From positions 248,001 to 312,000 of the forward strand of contig NZ_JAMZIE010000002.1 in assembly GCF_024178165.1 (NCBI RefSeq): 64,000 nucleotides of DNA. The letters run 5' to 3'. The stretch is from Halohasta salina (GTDB lineage: Archaea; Halobacteriota; Halobacteria; Halobacteriales; Haloferacaceae). This document shows positions 33,297-41,587 of the stretch, piece after piece. Within the stretch, counting starts at the first letter, position 1. Each line of letters starts with the position of its first letter. The notes under the pieces were generated by a model. That model worked only from the letters and a program-made list of their open reading frames with translations. It was not told the DNA's origin and searched no databases. The translations under genes and the position numbers were made by a program.

Positions 33297-35669
33297 CTAC
33301 GTCTCGGGTTCGGTCGGTTCGACACCGGCCAGCCGCATCGCGTTGCCGGTGACGCCGAGGCTCATCCCCATGTCACCGACGACGATCGCCATCAGCACCG
33401 AGACGTAGCCCAGCGGCGCACCCACCGCCAGCAGGAGTTTCACGCCGAGACTCGACCAGATGTTCTGCCGGATGACGCCGCTGGCCGTGGTCGACAACTC
33501 GTAGAGATACGGCAGCCGCGTGAGGTCGTCGGCCATCAGCGCGATGTCCGCGGTCTCGAGGGCGGCGTCGGTCCCCGCGGCACCCATGGCGATGCCGACC
33601 GAAGCGGTCGCCAGCGCCGGGGCGTCGTTGATCCCGTCGCCGACCATCGCCACGCCGCCGTCGTGTGCTTCCCGGAGTTCCTGAACTGCGTCGACTTTTT
33701 GTTCGGGGAGGAGGTCGGCCCGCACCTCGTCGACGCCGACCTGCTCGCCGATCGCCCGTGCGGTCCGCTCGTTGTCGCCGGTCAGCATGACGACGCGCTC
33801 GATACCCGCGGATTTGAGACGGTCGACGGCCCACGCCGCCTCGGGTCGGACGGTGTCGGCGATGGCGATCACGCCCTCCAGTTCGTCTTCGGTGCCGACG
33901 AGGACGACCGTCTTCCCCTCCTGCTGGAGTCGAGGGATGGTGTTCGAGACGAGGTCGACGTAGCTGCCGTGTTCGCAATCGGCCACCTCGTCTTGTAGGC
34001 GTGTTTCGTCCGCGAGGCCGGCCGCAGTGCCGCCGTCGGTCTCCAGATGCGCGTGTTCGAGGTCGAAGCCGAGATCCGCGAACAGCCCGGGCTTGCCGGC
34101 GTAGTGGGTGACGCCGTCGAGTTCGGCGCGAACGCCTTCGCCCGTGATCGCCTCGAAGTTCGTGATCTCCCGCTGGTTGCTGTCGGCGTCCTGCTCGTCG
34201 GCGTAGCCGACGATCGCATTCGCAATCGGGTGTTCGCTCCTCCGTTCGAGGGCTCCGGCACAACCCAGCACGTCGGCCTCGCTGTTGCCGTTGAGCGCGA
34301 TCACGTCGGTCACGCCGAGATCGCCCGTGGTGAGCGTCCCCGTCTTGTCGACCGCGACGGCATCGATCTCGCCCATCGCTTCGAGATGGGTCCCGCCCTT
34401 GATCAGCACGCCGTTGCGCGCCGCACTCGTCAGCCCGGAGACGACCGAGACCGGCGTCGAGATGACGAACGCACAGGGACAGGCGACCACGAGCAGCGTC
34501 AGCCCGCGGACGAACCACTGGGTGAACGGGCCGCCGAACACCAGCGGCGGGATCGCCATCGTCGACAGCGCGGCGACGACGACGATCGGCGTGTAGACCG
34601 CCGCGAAGCGGTCGACGAACTGTTCGGTGTCGGTCTGCTTGCCCTCGGCGGCCTCGACGAGTTCGATCACCCGCGCGATGGTCGACTCGTCGGCCGCGGC
34701 GGTCGTCTCGATCTCCAGATAGCCGGCCTCGGTCAGACTGCCCGCGTACACCTCGTCGCCCGGTCCCTTGTCGGCGGGGACGCTCTCGCCAGTGATCGGG
34801 GACTCGTCGAGGGCGCTGTCGCCCTCACGAATGATCCCGTCGACCGGAACTTTCTCGCCCGGCCGGACGACGACCCGGTCGCCGACCGCGACCTCCTCGG
34901 CGGGAACGACACGTTCCTCGCCGTCGTCGAGGACGGTCGCAGTTTCGGGCGACAGTTCCATCAGTTCCCGCAGCGAGCCGCGGGCTCGGTCCATCGAGTA
35001 GCGTTCGAGCAGCTCGGCGATGCTGAACAGCACCGCGAGCGTCGCCGCCTCGAACGGGAGGTCGACCGCCAGCGCGCCGAGGATGCCGCCGGTCATCAGC
35101 AGATCGATATCGAGGCTCCAGTTCCGGATCGAGTAGTAGCCGTTCCGGACGATCTCGGTGCCAGCGACGACCGCCGCCGCGACGTAGGCCAACCAGTCGA
35201 CCGTGAATTCGATTCCGAGAGCGGTCCCGAACGTCGTGTTGGCTCCGGGGACGACCCACTCGAAGCCGACGCCGACCAGCATCAGGACTGCGCCGAGGCC
35301 GGTTCGGATCGCCCGGCTGCTCGTCCAGACCGCCGCAGGGTCGTGTGGCGTCTCGTCGTCCTCGATATCGTAGCCCGCAGCCTCGACCCGGTCGCGGATC
35401 GACTCGGGGGTCGTCGCGTCGGGATCGTAGCCGACAATGAGGGTTCCGGAGGTCGGTCGCGGATCGATCTCCGCGACGTCGAGTTTCGAGACGCTGGATT
35501 CGACCTTGTTGGCACACGACGAACAATCCATCGACGGCACCGACAGCGAGAGCGTTTCGGCCGCGTCGCTCGCTGCCGACACGCCGCCGGAACCGTGGTT
35601 CTCATCGGTCGGTGTCGACGCCTCACAACAGTCGTCCCCACAGCAGGCGTCGGTGTCGTCCGCAGTCAT
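33297..35669 (-). CDS. zntA: Zinc/cadmium/lead-type P1B ATPase
   Basis: 790 residues. A Cys-rich start (ACCGDDCCEA, residues 8-17) is followed by a heavy-metal-associated domain with MDCSSC (C49, C52), eight membrane helices, and TGES at 293-296 (actuator). The CPC motif in the sixth helix is at 397-399, and DKTGTLT at 441-447 holds the phosphorylated Asp. SEHPIANAIV and MVGDGINDAPALA complete the set. CPC plus the Cys-rich N-terminus favours Zn/Cd/Pb export over Cu. The promoter overlaps an inverted repeat (35697-35729). Confidence 0.9.
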   Translation of the reverse strand: MTADDTDACCGDDCCEASTPTDENHGSGGVSAASDAAETLSLSVPSMDCSSCANKVESSVSKLDVAEIDPRPTSGTLIVGYDPDATTPESIRDRVEAAGYDIEDDETPHDPAAVWTSSRAIRTGLGAVLMLVGVGFEWVVPGANTTFGTALGIEFTVDWLAYVAAAVVAGTEIVRNGYYSIRNWSLDIDLLMTGGILGALAVDLPFEAATLAVLFSIAELLERYSMDRARGSLRELMELSPETATVLDDGEERVVPAEEVAVGDRVVVRPGEKVPVDGIIREGDSALDESPITGESVPADKGPGDEVYAGSLTEAGYLEIETTAAADESTIARVIELVEAAEGKQTDTEQFVDRFAAVYTPIVVVAALSTMAIPPLVFGGPFTQWFVRGLTLLVVACPCAFVISTPVSVVSGLTSAARNGVLIKGGTHLEAMGEIDAVAVDKTGTLTTGDLGVTDVIALNGNSEADVLGCAGALERRSEHPIANAIVGYADEQDADSNQREITNFEAITGEGVRAELDGVTHYAGKPGLFADLGFDLEHAHLETDGGTAAGLADETRLQDEVADCEHGSYVDLVSNTIPRLQQEGKTVVLVGTEDELEGVIAIADTVRPEAAWAVDRLKSAGIERVVMLTGDNERTARAIGEQVGVDEVRADLLPEQKVDAVQELREAHDGGVAMVGDGINDAPALATASVGIAMGAAGTDAALETADIALMADDLTRLPYLYELSTTASGVIRQNIWSSLGVKLLLAVGAPLGYVSVLMAIVVGDMGMSLGVTGNAMRLAGVEPTEPET

Positions 35670-35693
35670 TAGGCGGACCTAACTGCCGGACAG

Positions 35694-35729
35694 TTATTAA
35701 TCCAACTGCTAAATAGCGGGTTGAGTTAA
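35694..35729. promoter_or_regulatory. TATA box and inverted-repeat operator candidate of the P1B ATPase
   Basis: On the minus strand, TTAATAA at 35694-35700 is 25-31 nt before the ATPase ATG. It overlaps one arm of the inverted repeat TTAATCCAAC (35697-35706) and GTTGAGTTAA (35720-35729), matching at 8 of 10 positions with a 13-nt spacer. A metal-responsive ArsR/SmtB- or DtxR-like repressor bound here would block TBP. Confidence 0.5.
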
Positions 35730-35758
35730 TAGAAAAGTTGGCTATGCTCGCCACGGGG

Positions 35759-35768
35759 TTAATAAAAA
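35759..35768 (+). promoter_or_regulatory. TATA box of the DUF5518 transcript
   Basis: TTAATAAAAA is centred 26 nt before an ATG at 35790, which opens an 11-codon ORF (MLLAGRILWLV). Its TGA (35823-35825) overlaps the DUF5518 ATG at 35822 as ATGA. Confidence 0.55.
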
Positions 35769-35821
35769 CACGGCTGATCGGCCGACCGCATGCTTTTGGC
35801 CGGTCGTATCCTATGGTTGGT

Positions 35822-36181
35822 ATGACAAACTGGCGAGCGGTCGGTATCGGCTTCCTCGTGATCGTGATCGCGGGCATCTTGGCGACCGGTCTGCCCGTCG
35901 TCGGCCACATCGGCGCGGGCATCATCGGGGGACTGGCGGCGGGCTATCTCGCGGGCGGCGGTCTGCTGAACGGGGCGTGGCACGGCCTGCTGGCGGGGTC
36001 GGTCGCTGGTATCGTGCTCACGGTCGGCTTTGCGGTCGTCGCTGGACTTCTCGGACTGGTGGGTGGACCCCTCGGCAGCGCGCTCGGCTTTGGTGGCGTA
36101 CTCGTCGGTGGAGTGGTCGTGACGTTCATTTTCGCCGTCGACAGCGCGCTGGCCGGAGCACTCGGCGCAGTCTTCTCGTAG
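35822..36181 (+). CDS. DUF5518-like membrane protein
   Basis: 119 residues with four hydrophobic Gly/Ala-rich helices: VGIGFLVIVIAGILATGLPV, then GIIGGLAAGYLAGGGLLNGA, then GIVLTVGFAVVAGLLGLVGG, then VLVGGVVVTFIFAV. This arrangement is typical of the haloarchaeal DUF5518 family, of unknown function. The start is ATG 35822 (MTNWRAVG), chosen because it overlaps the stop of an upstream mini-ORF; ATG 35813 would add three residues. Confidence 0.75.
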   Translation: MTNWRAVGIGFLVIVIAGILATGLPVVGHIGAGIIGGLAAGYLAGGGLLNGAWHGLLAGSVAGIVLTVGFAVVAGLLGLVGGPLGSALGFGGVLVGGVVVTFIFAVDSALAGALGAVFS

Positions 36182-37333
36182 CTACAGCCCGAGCCCGCAG
36201 GCGTACTCCAAGGTCCCGAATCCCTGCCCCATCGTTTCGCTGTTTATCGGCTTCCCCTCGACAACGCCGGTTAAATCGTCTATCCGGAACAGGTACTCGT
36301 TGTAGCTCCAGTGGCTCTCGGTGAGCCCGCCCAGTATTGAGCGGTCGATGTAGTTGCGAGCGTGGCCGTAGCTGGTCGCCGTGAACGCGACGTGGTTCCC
36401 GTTGCCATCGCTCACTTCGACCTCGAAGTGTGGGTGTGGGCCGCCGTCGAACACCGGTTCGATGGTCGCCGAGTCGAACTCGACGATCCGGTCGCCCGTC
36501 GACGACTCCCACAAGGCCGACTGCCGAATCGGTATCGTCGACCGCTCTACTCGCTTCGAGTCGAAAAAGCGATAGCCACGGCGCAGCACCTGCGGCCCCA
36601 AGAATGGAATAAAAGCCGAAAAGGCAGTACCGTCGGGAAAAAAGGCCCAGATCCACTTCCACGGGAACAGCGGAAGGTTGAGACAGACGCGCTGGAAGTA
36701 GCAGATCCCCGAAAGCTGCTCGGGGCCGTCGGGGAGGTCGAACTCGCCCTCGAACCACATTCGCCGCCACGCGACCAGATCCATGCCGCCGACCGGGGTG
36801 TGGGTATCCATCGCCTGCACCGGCGAGTCGACGCGGTTCTCCAGATCGCCCCATGCCTCGAACTTCGCCTCGCCTTTTTCGCCGGCGAAGTGGGCCTCCA
36901 ATCCGAGCGGTCGGTCGGTCGACGCCCTGATCTCCCCGCCCCGCTCGCCGTTCTCACCATCGGTCCATGCCGAAATCTCCCCGTCTGAGAGCCGCGCGGT
37001 AGCCGGTTGATTAACCAGCCGGTCGTGGACCGCCTCGTCGTCGCCGTACCAGCCGACCGAGATCGCACTGAACTCGTCGACGCTCCCCTCGACCGGGCGG
37101 TCGAGATCGAGCCCCTGCATCGGAATGTCGTTGACGCGAATGTCGTCGCCTGCCCGCGAGGCGATCGAAAACATCAGCTGTTCGGGGCCGTACCCCGCCT
37201 CACTCTCGGGGAACAGGATGAACCACCACCACGAGGAGGAGGTTCGGTTCTGTCGGTCGGGATACTGCGTCCAGATGCGGTCGACCACGCGTCGGTGGTC
37301 GGCCAGCGAGCGCTCCGCGACGTCCTCGCTCAT
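36182..37333 (-). CDS. Hypothetical protein with lipocalin-like (AttH/CrtC-type) features
   Basis: 383 residues, no signal peptide. It is rich in beta strands and aromatic residues: SSSWWWFILFPESEAGYGPE near the start, then an internal domain with ARLSDGEISAWTDGENGERG and MWFEGEFDLPDGPEQLSGIC, and RNYIDRSILGGLTESHWSYN near the end. One long hydrophobic stretch (WIWAFFPDGTAFSAFIPFLG) could touch the membrane. The two-barrel look recalls AttH/hydroxyneurosporene-synthase-like proteins, but I cannot confirm it. Convergent with the DUF5518 gene; stops abut. Confidence 0.6.
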   Translation of the reverse strand: MSEDVAERSLADHRRVVDRIWTQYPDRQNRTSSSWWWFILFPESEAGYGPEQLMFSIASRAGDDIRVNDIPMQGLDLDRPVEGSVDEFSAISVGWYGDDEAVHDRLVNQPATARLSDGEISAWTDGENGERGGEIRASTDRPLGLEAHFAGEKGEAKFEAWGDLENRVDSPVQAMDTHTPVGGMDLVAWRRMWFEGEFDLPDGPEQLSGICYFQRVCLNLPLFPWKWIWAFFPDGTAFSAFIPFLGPQVLRRGYRFFDSKRVERSTIPIRQSALWESSTGDRIVEFDSATIEPVFDGGPHPHFEVEVSDGNGNHVAFTATSYGHARNYIDRSILGGLTESHWSYNEYLFRIDDLTGVVEGKPINSETMGQGFGTLEYACGLGL

Positions 37334-37399
37334 TACCTGCCACTCAAAGCGGGCGGTGATAGCTCTGTTCGTTCCCGGCGACAGTCTGTGAGAAAACAA

Positions 37400-37900
37400 T
37401 CAGCGGTCGAGGTACTCCTGCTGGATGTCGACGATCTCCGCGGAGTCCTCGCAGTCGGCATAGCGCCGGAGCGGTTCGTCGTTGAGTTCGAGGAACGTCT
37501 CGCCCCACGTGAATTTCGAGAGGATGTCTTCGGCCTGCTCGCGCTCGCCGAAGATACAGCAGGCGGCGGCGAGGGCTTCGACCGTCGTGAGTTCCATCGG
37601 TCGACCGAAGTTGACGGGATTGGCGGCGACGAGGTACGGCAGCGCGCGGTGCTCGCCAGCCATCGAGAACCGGGCCTCGCCCGCCGACTCCCACGAGCAG
37701 TCGAGGGCGACGAGCGCGCCGTCGCTGGCAACCGAACGGTCGGCCGGGGAGAGGGCCTGCTCGGCGTGAGGGTTGAGGACGACGCCGTAGGGTGTGCCGC
37801 GGTGGCTGCGGTGGAGTTCGGCACGGTCGAACTTGGCGAGCTTTCGGGCCGTACACTTCTGGGGGTCGTCGTCGCCCTCGTACCGGATGTGCAGGTCCAC
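37400..37900 (-). CDS. tsr3: Tsr3, 16S rRNA aminocarboxypropyltransferase
   Basis: 166 residues from GTG 37900. The enzyme transfers the 3-amino-3-carboxypropyl group from S-adenosylmethionine to a hypermodified uridine or pseudouridine of small-subunit rRNA. Signatures are [20 protein letters not shown], then [44 protein letters not shown] and the helix [17 protein letters not shown]. The GTG start places the family-typical hexapeptide DLHIRY at the N-terminus; the frame extends upstream but without conserved sequence. Confidence 0.92.
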   Translation of the reverse strand: MDLHIRYEGDDDPQKCTARKLAKFDRAELHRSHRGTPYGVVLNPHAEQALSPADRSVASDGALVALDCSWESAGEARFSMAGEHRALPYLVAANPVNFGRPMELTTVEALAAACCIFGEREQAEDILSKFTWGETFLELNDEPLRRYADCEDSAEIVDIQQEYLDR

Positions 37901-38006
37901 AGTAGCCAGATGTCCGTCTGCAATCGCTAAAAACGGCGCGTTTGGGATCGGTCCGTCCGTGTCGGGTCGGGAGAAGCCTCTTTGTCGACCCACCCCACCC
38001 ACCGGT

Positions 38007-38327
38007 ATGGATCAGTCGACGCTCGTCTCGGAGTACTACCGGTGTCTCGACGACGAGTACGAAACCCTGCGGTCGATCCTCCACCCCGAGTTCGTCCAAC
38101 AACGCCCCGACCGCAGCTTCGAGGGCCGCGCGGCGTTCGTCGAGTTCATGCGAACCGGTCGGCCCCAGACCGACACCACCCATCGCGTCGACACGCTCCT
38201 CGAATCGGCCGACGGCCTCGCGGCCTACGGTCGACTGTTCGATGCCGAGGGTGACGAACTGTTCGAGTTTATCGACGTGTTCCGGTTCGACGGCGGGGAG
38301 ATCCGCGCGGTCGACACGTTCTCGTGA
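38007..38327 (+). CDS. NTF2-like (SnoaL-type) small protein
   Basis: 106 residues: [40 protein letters not shown] and [20 protein letters not shown] show the cone-shaped NTF2 fold, common in isomerases and unclassified binding proteins. It lies 85 bp upstream of the azole-peptide gene set but has its own frame and a gap, and the operon promoter lies after it. A link is possible but not shown. Confidence 0.75.
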   Translation: MDQSTLVSEYYRCLDDEYETLRSILHPEFVQQRPDRSFEGRAAFVEFMRTGRPQTDTTHRVDTLLESADGLAAYGRLFDAEGDELFEFIDVFRFDGGEIRAVDTFS

Positions 38328-38380
38328 CCGGATTGTTCTTGTCTCGTGACGGACCATTCTTGGGACGCGTCCGCCCGGAA

Positions 38381-38390
38381 CGTTATACTG
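38381..38390 (+). promoter_or_regulatory. TATA box of the azol(in)e-peptide operon
   Basis: cgttatactg centres about 25 nt upstream of ATG 38412. This spacing supports a leaderless message starting at 38412 rather than at the upstream ATG 38346. Confidence 0.6.
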
Positions 38391-38411
38391 TCGCAGCATA
38401 ACAACTCGACA

Positions 38412-39263
38412 ATGGACGGCCATCCGGCGCTGTACAGTCCGACGGGTTATGGGATCCACGACGGCGAGGCCGTCGTTCGGACGCCGCACGCGGTGAAGAC
38501 GCTTCAGGGCGACCACGTCGAACCCGTCATCGAGTTGCTGGCGGCGATGGATGGCGAGACGGCGGCGAGCGATCTGATCGAACGGGTCCCAGCGGCGACT
38601 GCGGCGGACGTCGACCTGCTGTACGAACACGGACTCGCGTACAACGCCGACGCGATTCCCACCGGACTGGACGACGCCTGTACCGGATTACTTGAACCGG
38701 CTCTGACCGCCATCCCACCCGAAAACCACCACGCAGTCCCGGACCGGCTCGGTTCCAAATCCGTGGCCATCTACGGGCATCGGGACTCGGTTTTGCCGGT
38801 CGTCGACCGACTCCGGACGGCCGGCGTCTCGGTGACCACAGACTCGACGGACGAGCCGGACGTGGTTCTTTTGTCCGAACGACTCGAACGTAGCGAAGCG
38901 TGGGCTGAGGCCAACGAGCAGTGGGCGGCCTCGGAGTCGACACTGGTCAAGACGCGGCTGACGGCGACGGGCTGGCGGCTCGGACCGGTACTCACGCCGA
39001 CCGCACCGGCCTGTCTGAACTGCGTCTACAGCCGGGTCGACGCCAACAAAGCCGGCGGACAACTCTTCACCGAGGCTGTCGCCGGCGACCCACCGTATGC
39101 GCGGGCCTACGCCGACACCGTCACCGAACTGTTGTTCCGGACGCTGCTGGGCCAAGTGCCGCGATACCTCGACGAACAGTTCGTCGTCTACGACCACGAC
39201 GACCAGACGACGAAAACACCGCGGGTGTTCGCGCTCCCGCACTGTGAGGTGTGCAATGTCTGA
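38412..39263 (+). CDS. E1-like RiPP recognition protein of an azol(in)e cyclodehydratase (C protein)
   Basis: 283 residues. Residues 1-80 (YSPTGYGIHDGEAVVRTPHA, then HVEPVIELLAAMDGETAASD) form the winged-helix RiPP recognition element that grips the precursor leader. Residues 110-283 are the ThiF/E1-like remnant. C201-x2-C204 and C278-x2-C281 give the structural zinc site typical of TOMM C proteins. The adenylation P-loop is absent, as in this class, so ATP chemistry is left to YcaO. The TATA-supported ATG 38412 was chosen; the frame also opens at 38346. It overlaps the ycaO start by 8 nt. Confidence 0.8.
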   Translation: MDGHPALYSPTGYGIHDGEAVVRTPHAVKTLQGDHVEPVIELLAAMDGETAASDLIERVPAATAADVDLLYEHGLAYNADAIPTGLDDACTGLLEPALTAIPPENHHAVPDRLGSKSVAIYGHRDSVLPVVDRLRTAGVSVTTDSTDEPDVVLLSERLERSEAWAEANEQWAASESTLVKTRLTATGWRLGPVLTPTAPACLNCVYSRVDANKAGGQLFTEAVAGDPPYARAYADTVTELLFRTLLGQVPRYLDEQFVVYDHDDQTTKTPRVFALPHCEVCNV

Positions 39264-40635
39264 GGTCGACGGGATCACCATCACGGACACGAGCGGCCAT
39301 GCCGAGGGCGACAGGGCAGAGACGGAGACGGACCTCGCACGGCTCCGGCGGATTGCGGACCCGACGACGGGGATCATTACGGGCGTCCGACGAGTGCCGG
39401 TGCCGCCGGACGAGCCGACAATCGAGAGCTACGTCGTCGAGCGGGCGGATTTCGAACCGCTCACTGACGGGACGGCGATGCCACACGAGGAGGGTGGCTG
39501 TGGCTTCAGCCGCGAGGTGGCGCTGGTCGCCACCTACGGAGAGGCCATCGAACGCTACTGTGGCTGTCTCTACCGCCAAGACGCGTTCCGGACAGCCTCG
39601 TATGTCGACCTCTCGAAGGCGGTCAGGGAGTCAGCTCCCAAGTCGGCTGTCGACCCGACGGATATCGTGAGCTTCTCGGCACAGCAGCGGGCATCGATGG
39701 CCGGGAGCGCCAGCCTTTGTGGGACCGACGACGAACTGTCTTGGACCGTCGGTGAGGACCTCGATTCGGGAGCCGACACCTACGTCCCGGCCCAGTTGGT
39801 CTATCTCTCGTATCCGACGAGCGCGGAGCCGTTCGTTCGGAACCCGATCTCGACCGGCTTGGCGGCGGGTCCCTCGCGGCCGATGGCGATCCGCAACGGG
39901 CTCTGTGAACTGGTCGAACGCGACGCGTTCATGATCTGGTATCTGAACGAAACCGAACTCCCGATCGTCGACCTCGATACGGCTCCGCCGCGGCTCCGGC
40001 GGCTGGCCAACCGCGTGACGGCACAGGGACTCGAACTTACCGTCCTCGACGCCACCACGGATCTCGGGGTGCCGGTCGCCATTGCCATCCTGGTCGACCG
40101 ATCGGGCGGGCCAGCAGTTACCGTGGCTGCCGCGGCCGATCCGGCTGCAGCCGCCGCAATAGAGGGTGCTCTCGAAGAGGCGATCCAGACCCGGCTGTGG
40201 GGGATCCACAACATCGATAGCATGGGCCGGTCTCCCGAGGAGCTCACACCCGACGAGATCACCTCCTTCGAGGACCGGGGACTGTTCTGGTCGGTCCAAG
40301 AGCGGATCGCTGACCTCGACTTTTGGATCGAGAGCAGCCGGTCGACGACGGTCGGCGAGTTCGAGGCTGCCGATCTGGGGGCGACGGACCTCGTCGAGCA
40401 GGTCATCGCAGCGGGCTACGACTGCTACGCGGTCGACGTAACGACCCGTGATATCGCGGCTCTCGGGTTCACGGTCCAGCGGGTGATCGCCCTGCGGCTC
40501 CAGCCGCTGTATCTTCTGGAACGGCTGCGCTACTTCGGCGGCGAGCGACTCTATCGGACGCCGGTCGAAATGGGGTATCGGGACACGCAACCGACCGCGG
40601 AATCACTCAACACGGTTCCACACCCCTTCCCATGA
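39256..40635 (+). CDS. ycaO: YcaO azol(in)e-forming cyclodehydratase (D protein)
   Basis: 459 residues. YcaO activates backbone amides with ATP so that Cys, Ser or Thr side chains cyclise to thiazoline or oxazoline rings. Visible ATP/Mg motifs are SREVALVATYGEAIERYCGC, AIRNGLCELVERDAFMIWYL and AIEGALEEAIQTRLWGIHNI. The chain ends NTVPHPFP, so the last five residues are PxPxP, the terminus characteristic of azoline-forming YcaOs and needed for activity. The start ATG 39256 overlaps the C-protein stop, and its stop overlaps the SagB start as ATGA. Confidence 0.88.
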   Translation: MSEVDGITITDTSGHAEGDRAETETDLARLRRIADPTTGIITGVRRVPVPPDEPTIESYVVERADFEPLTDGTAMPHEEGGCGFSREVALVATYGEAIERYCGCLYRQDAFRTASYVDLSKAVRESAPKSAVDPTDIVSFSAQQRASMAGSASLCGTDDELSWTVGEDLDSGADTYVPAQLVYLSYPTSAEPFVRNPISTGLAAGPSRPMAIRNGLCELVERDAFMIWYLNETELPIVDLDTAPPRLRRLANRVTAQGLELTVLDATTDLGVPVAIAILVDRSGGPAVTVAAAADPAAAAAIEGALEEAIQTRLWGIHNIDSMGRSPEELTPDEITSFEDRGLFWSVQERIADLDFWIESSRSTTVGEFEAADLGATDLVEQVIAAGYDCYAVDVTTRDIAALGFTVQRVIALRLQPLYLLERLRYFGGERLYRTPVEMGYRDTQPTAESLNTVPHPFP

Positions 40636-41414
40636 CGATGCCGGAAAACATACCGCTCGACAGTGACGATCTGGACTACCTCTACGAACTCTACCACAAG
40701 AACCTCGCGCCACTGGTCGCCGAGTCCGCCCTCGAACCGACGGCGTCGACGCCCCATCACGCATCCGAGCCGGTGTCGAAAACGTACCAGCGAGCCGAGA
40801 CCGTTCCGCTCGCCGAGACCGCCGAGTCGACGTTCCTGTCGCGGCTCCGGCAACGGGCGTCGTACACCGACGCCACCGAGCGGCGGCCGATTACCGACAC
40901 GGAGTTGGCGACGCTGCTGGCGTATTCGTACGGCGAGATCCGCGAGACAGAGGGTGGCGAGCCGCGGCGGCCGGTGGCCTCAGGGGGTGCGTGCTACCCG
41001 CTCGAGCTGTATCCCGTCGTGGTCGATTCCCTCGACGTCGAGGCTGGTATGTATCATTTCAACGCTCAGGATGGCACCCTCGAACGGCTCGCAGCCGGCG
41101 ACTATTCCGAGTGGCTAGGTACGTCCTGGACGTGGCTCACCGACACCGACGCCGTCTCGGCGGTGGTTGTCATCACCGCGGCCCCGGAGCGGGCCGCCGC
41201 CAAGTACGACGAACTGGGGTACCTGTTCGCCGGGATCGAGACCGGGGCCGTGATCCAAAACCTACAACTCGTGGCGACGGAGTTGGGGATCGGGAGCCGC
41301 CCGCACAACGGTCTGGACTACCGGGCGGTCCGCCGGAAACTGCGGCTGCGAAGCGACGAATACCTCATGTCGTCGGTCGTATTCGCTGGGTCGACTCCGG
41401 GCGGACGTGAGTGA
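40632..41414 (+). CDS. sagB: SagB-type FMN-dependent azoline dehydrogenase (B protein)
   Basis: 260 residues. SagB/ThcOx enzymes oxidise azolines to aromatic azoles with FMN. The nitroreductase-like motifs are RRPVASGGACYPLELYPVVV (FMN and substrate region), DVEAGMYHFNAQDGTLERLA, and YLFAGIETGAVIQNLQLVAT, then ELGIGSRPHNGLD near the end. The N-terminal region with FLSRLRQRASYTDATERRPI is the helical lead-in of the family. Its ATG lies in an ATGA overlap with ycaO, so the three enzymes are one coupled operon. Confidence 0.85.
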   Translation: MTMPENIPLDSDDLDYLYELYHKNLAPLVAESALEPTASTPHHASEPVSKTYQRAETVPLAETAESTFLSRLRQRASYTDATERRPITDTELATLLAYSYGEIRETEGGEPRRPVASGGACYPLELYPVVVDSLDVEAGMYHFNAQDGTLERLAAGDYSEWLGTSWTWLTDTDAVSAVVVITAAPERAAAKYDELGYLFAGIETGAVIQNLQLVATELGIGSRPHNGLDYRAVRRKLRLRSDEYLMSSVVFAGSTPGGRE

Positions 41415-41587
41415 TTCCGGCGGAACTGAGAAGGTGGTATCGGGCCGTACTGGGGTCGAGCGCGCCGGGGATGTCTGGTTTATTATATCCGTACCAGCAA
41501 CACGAACGACAGCACCGTGACTCACGAACAATGATATCACGCCACAACCGTTTTAGCTGCACGTGACGAAAGTTCAGAACACAAACA

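Noticed and set aside
34047-35672. 541-codon open frame antisense to the P-type ATPase
   Set aside because: No domain; the antisense ATPase carries every catalytic motif.
37901-38002. Longer N-terminus for Tsr3
   Set aside because: The added 34 residues are Gly/Arg/Pro-rich and unlike the family, whose conserved start is the [11 protein letters not shown] segment.
38346-38411. Upstream start of the E1-like protein
   Set aside because: The TATA at 38381-38390 lies inside it, so the transcript would begin after that ATG.
41471-41566. 31-codon frame between sagB and the precursor (MSGLLYPYQQHERQHRDSRT...)
   Set aside because: It lacks a leader-like helix, has one Cys near the end and overlaps the best TATA; the 66-codon peptide is a better precursor. 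Kept in mind as a weak second candidate.
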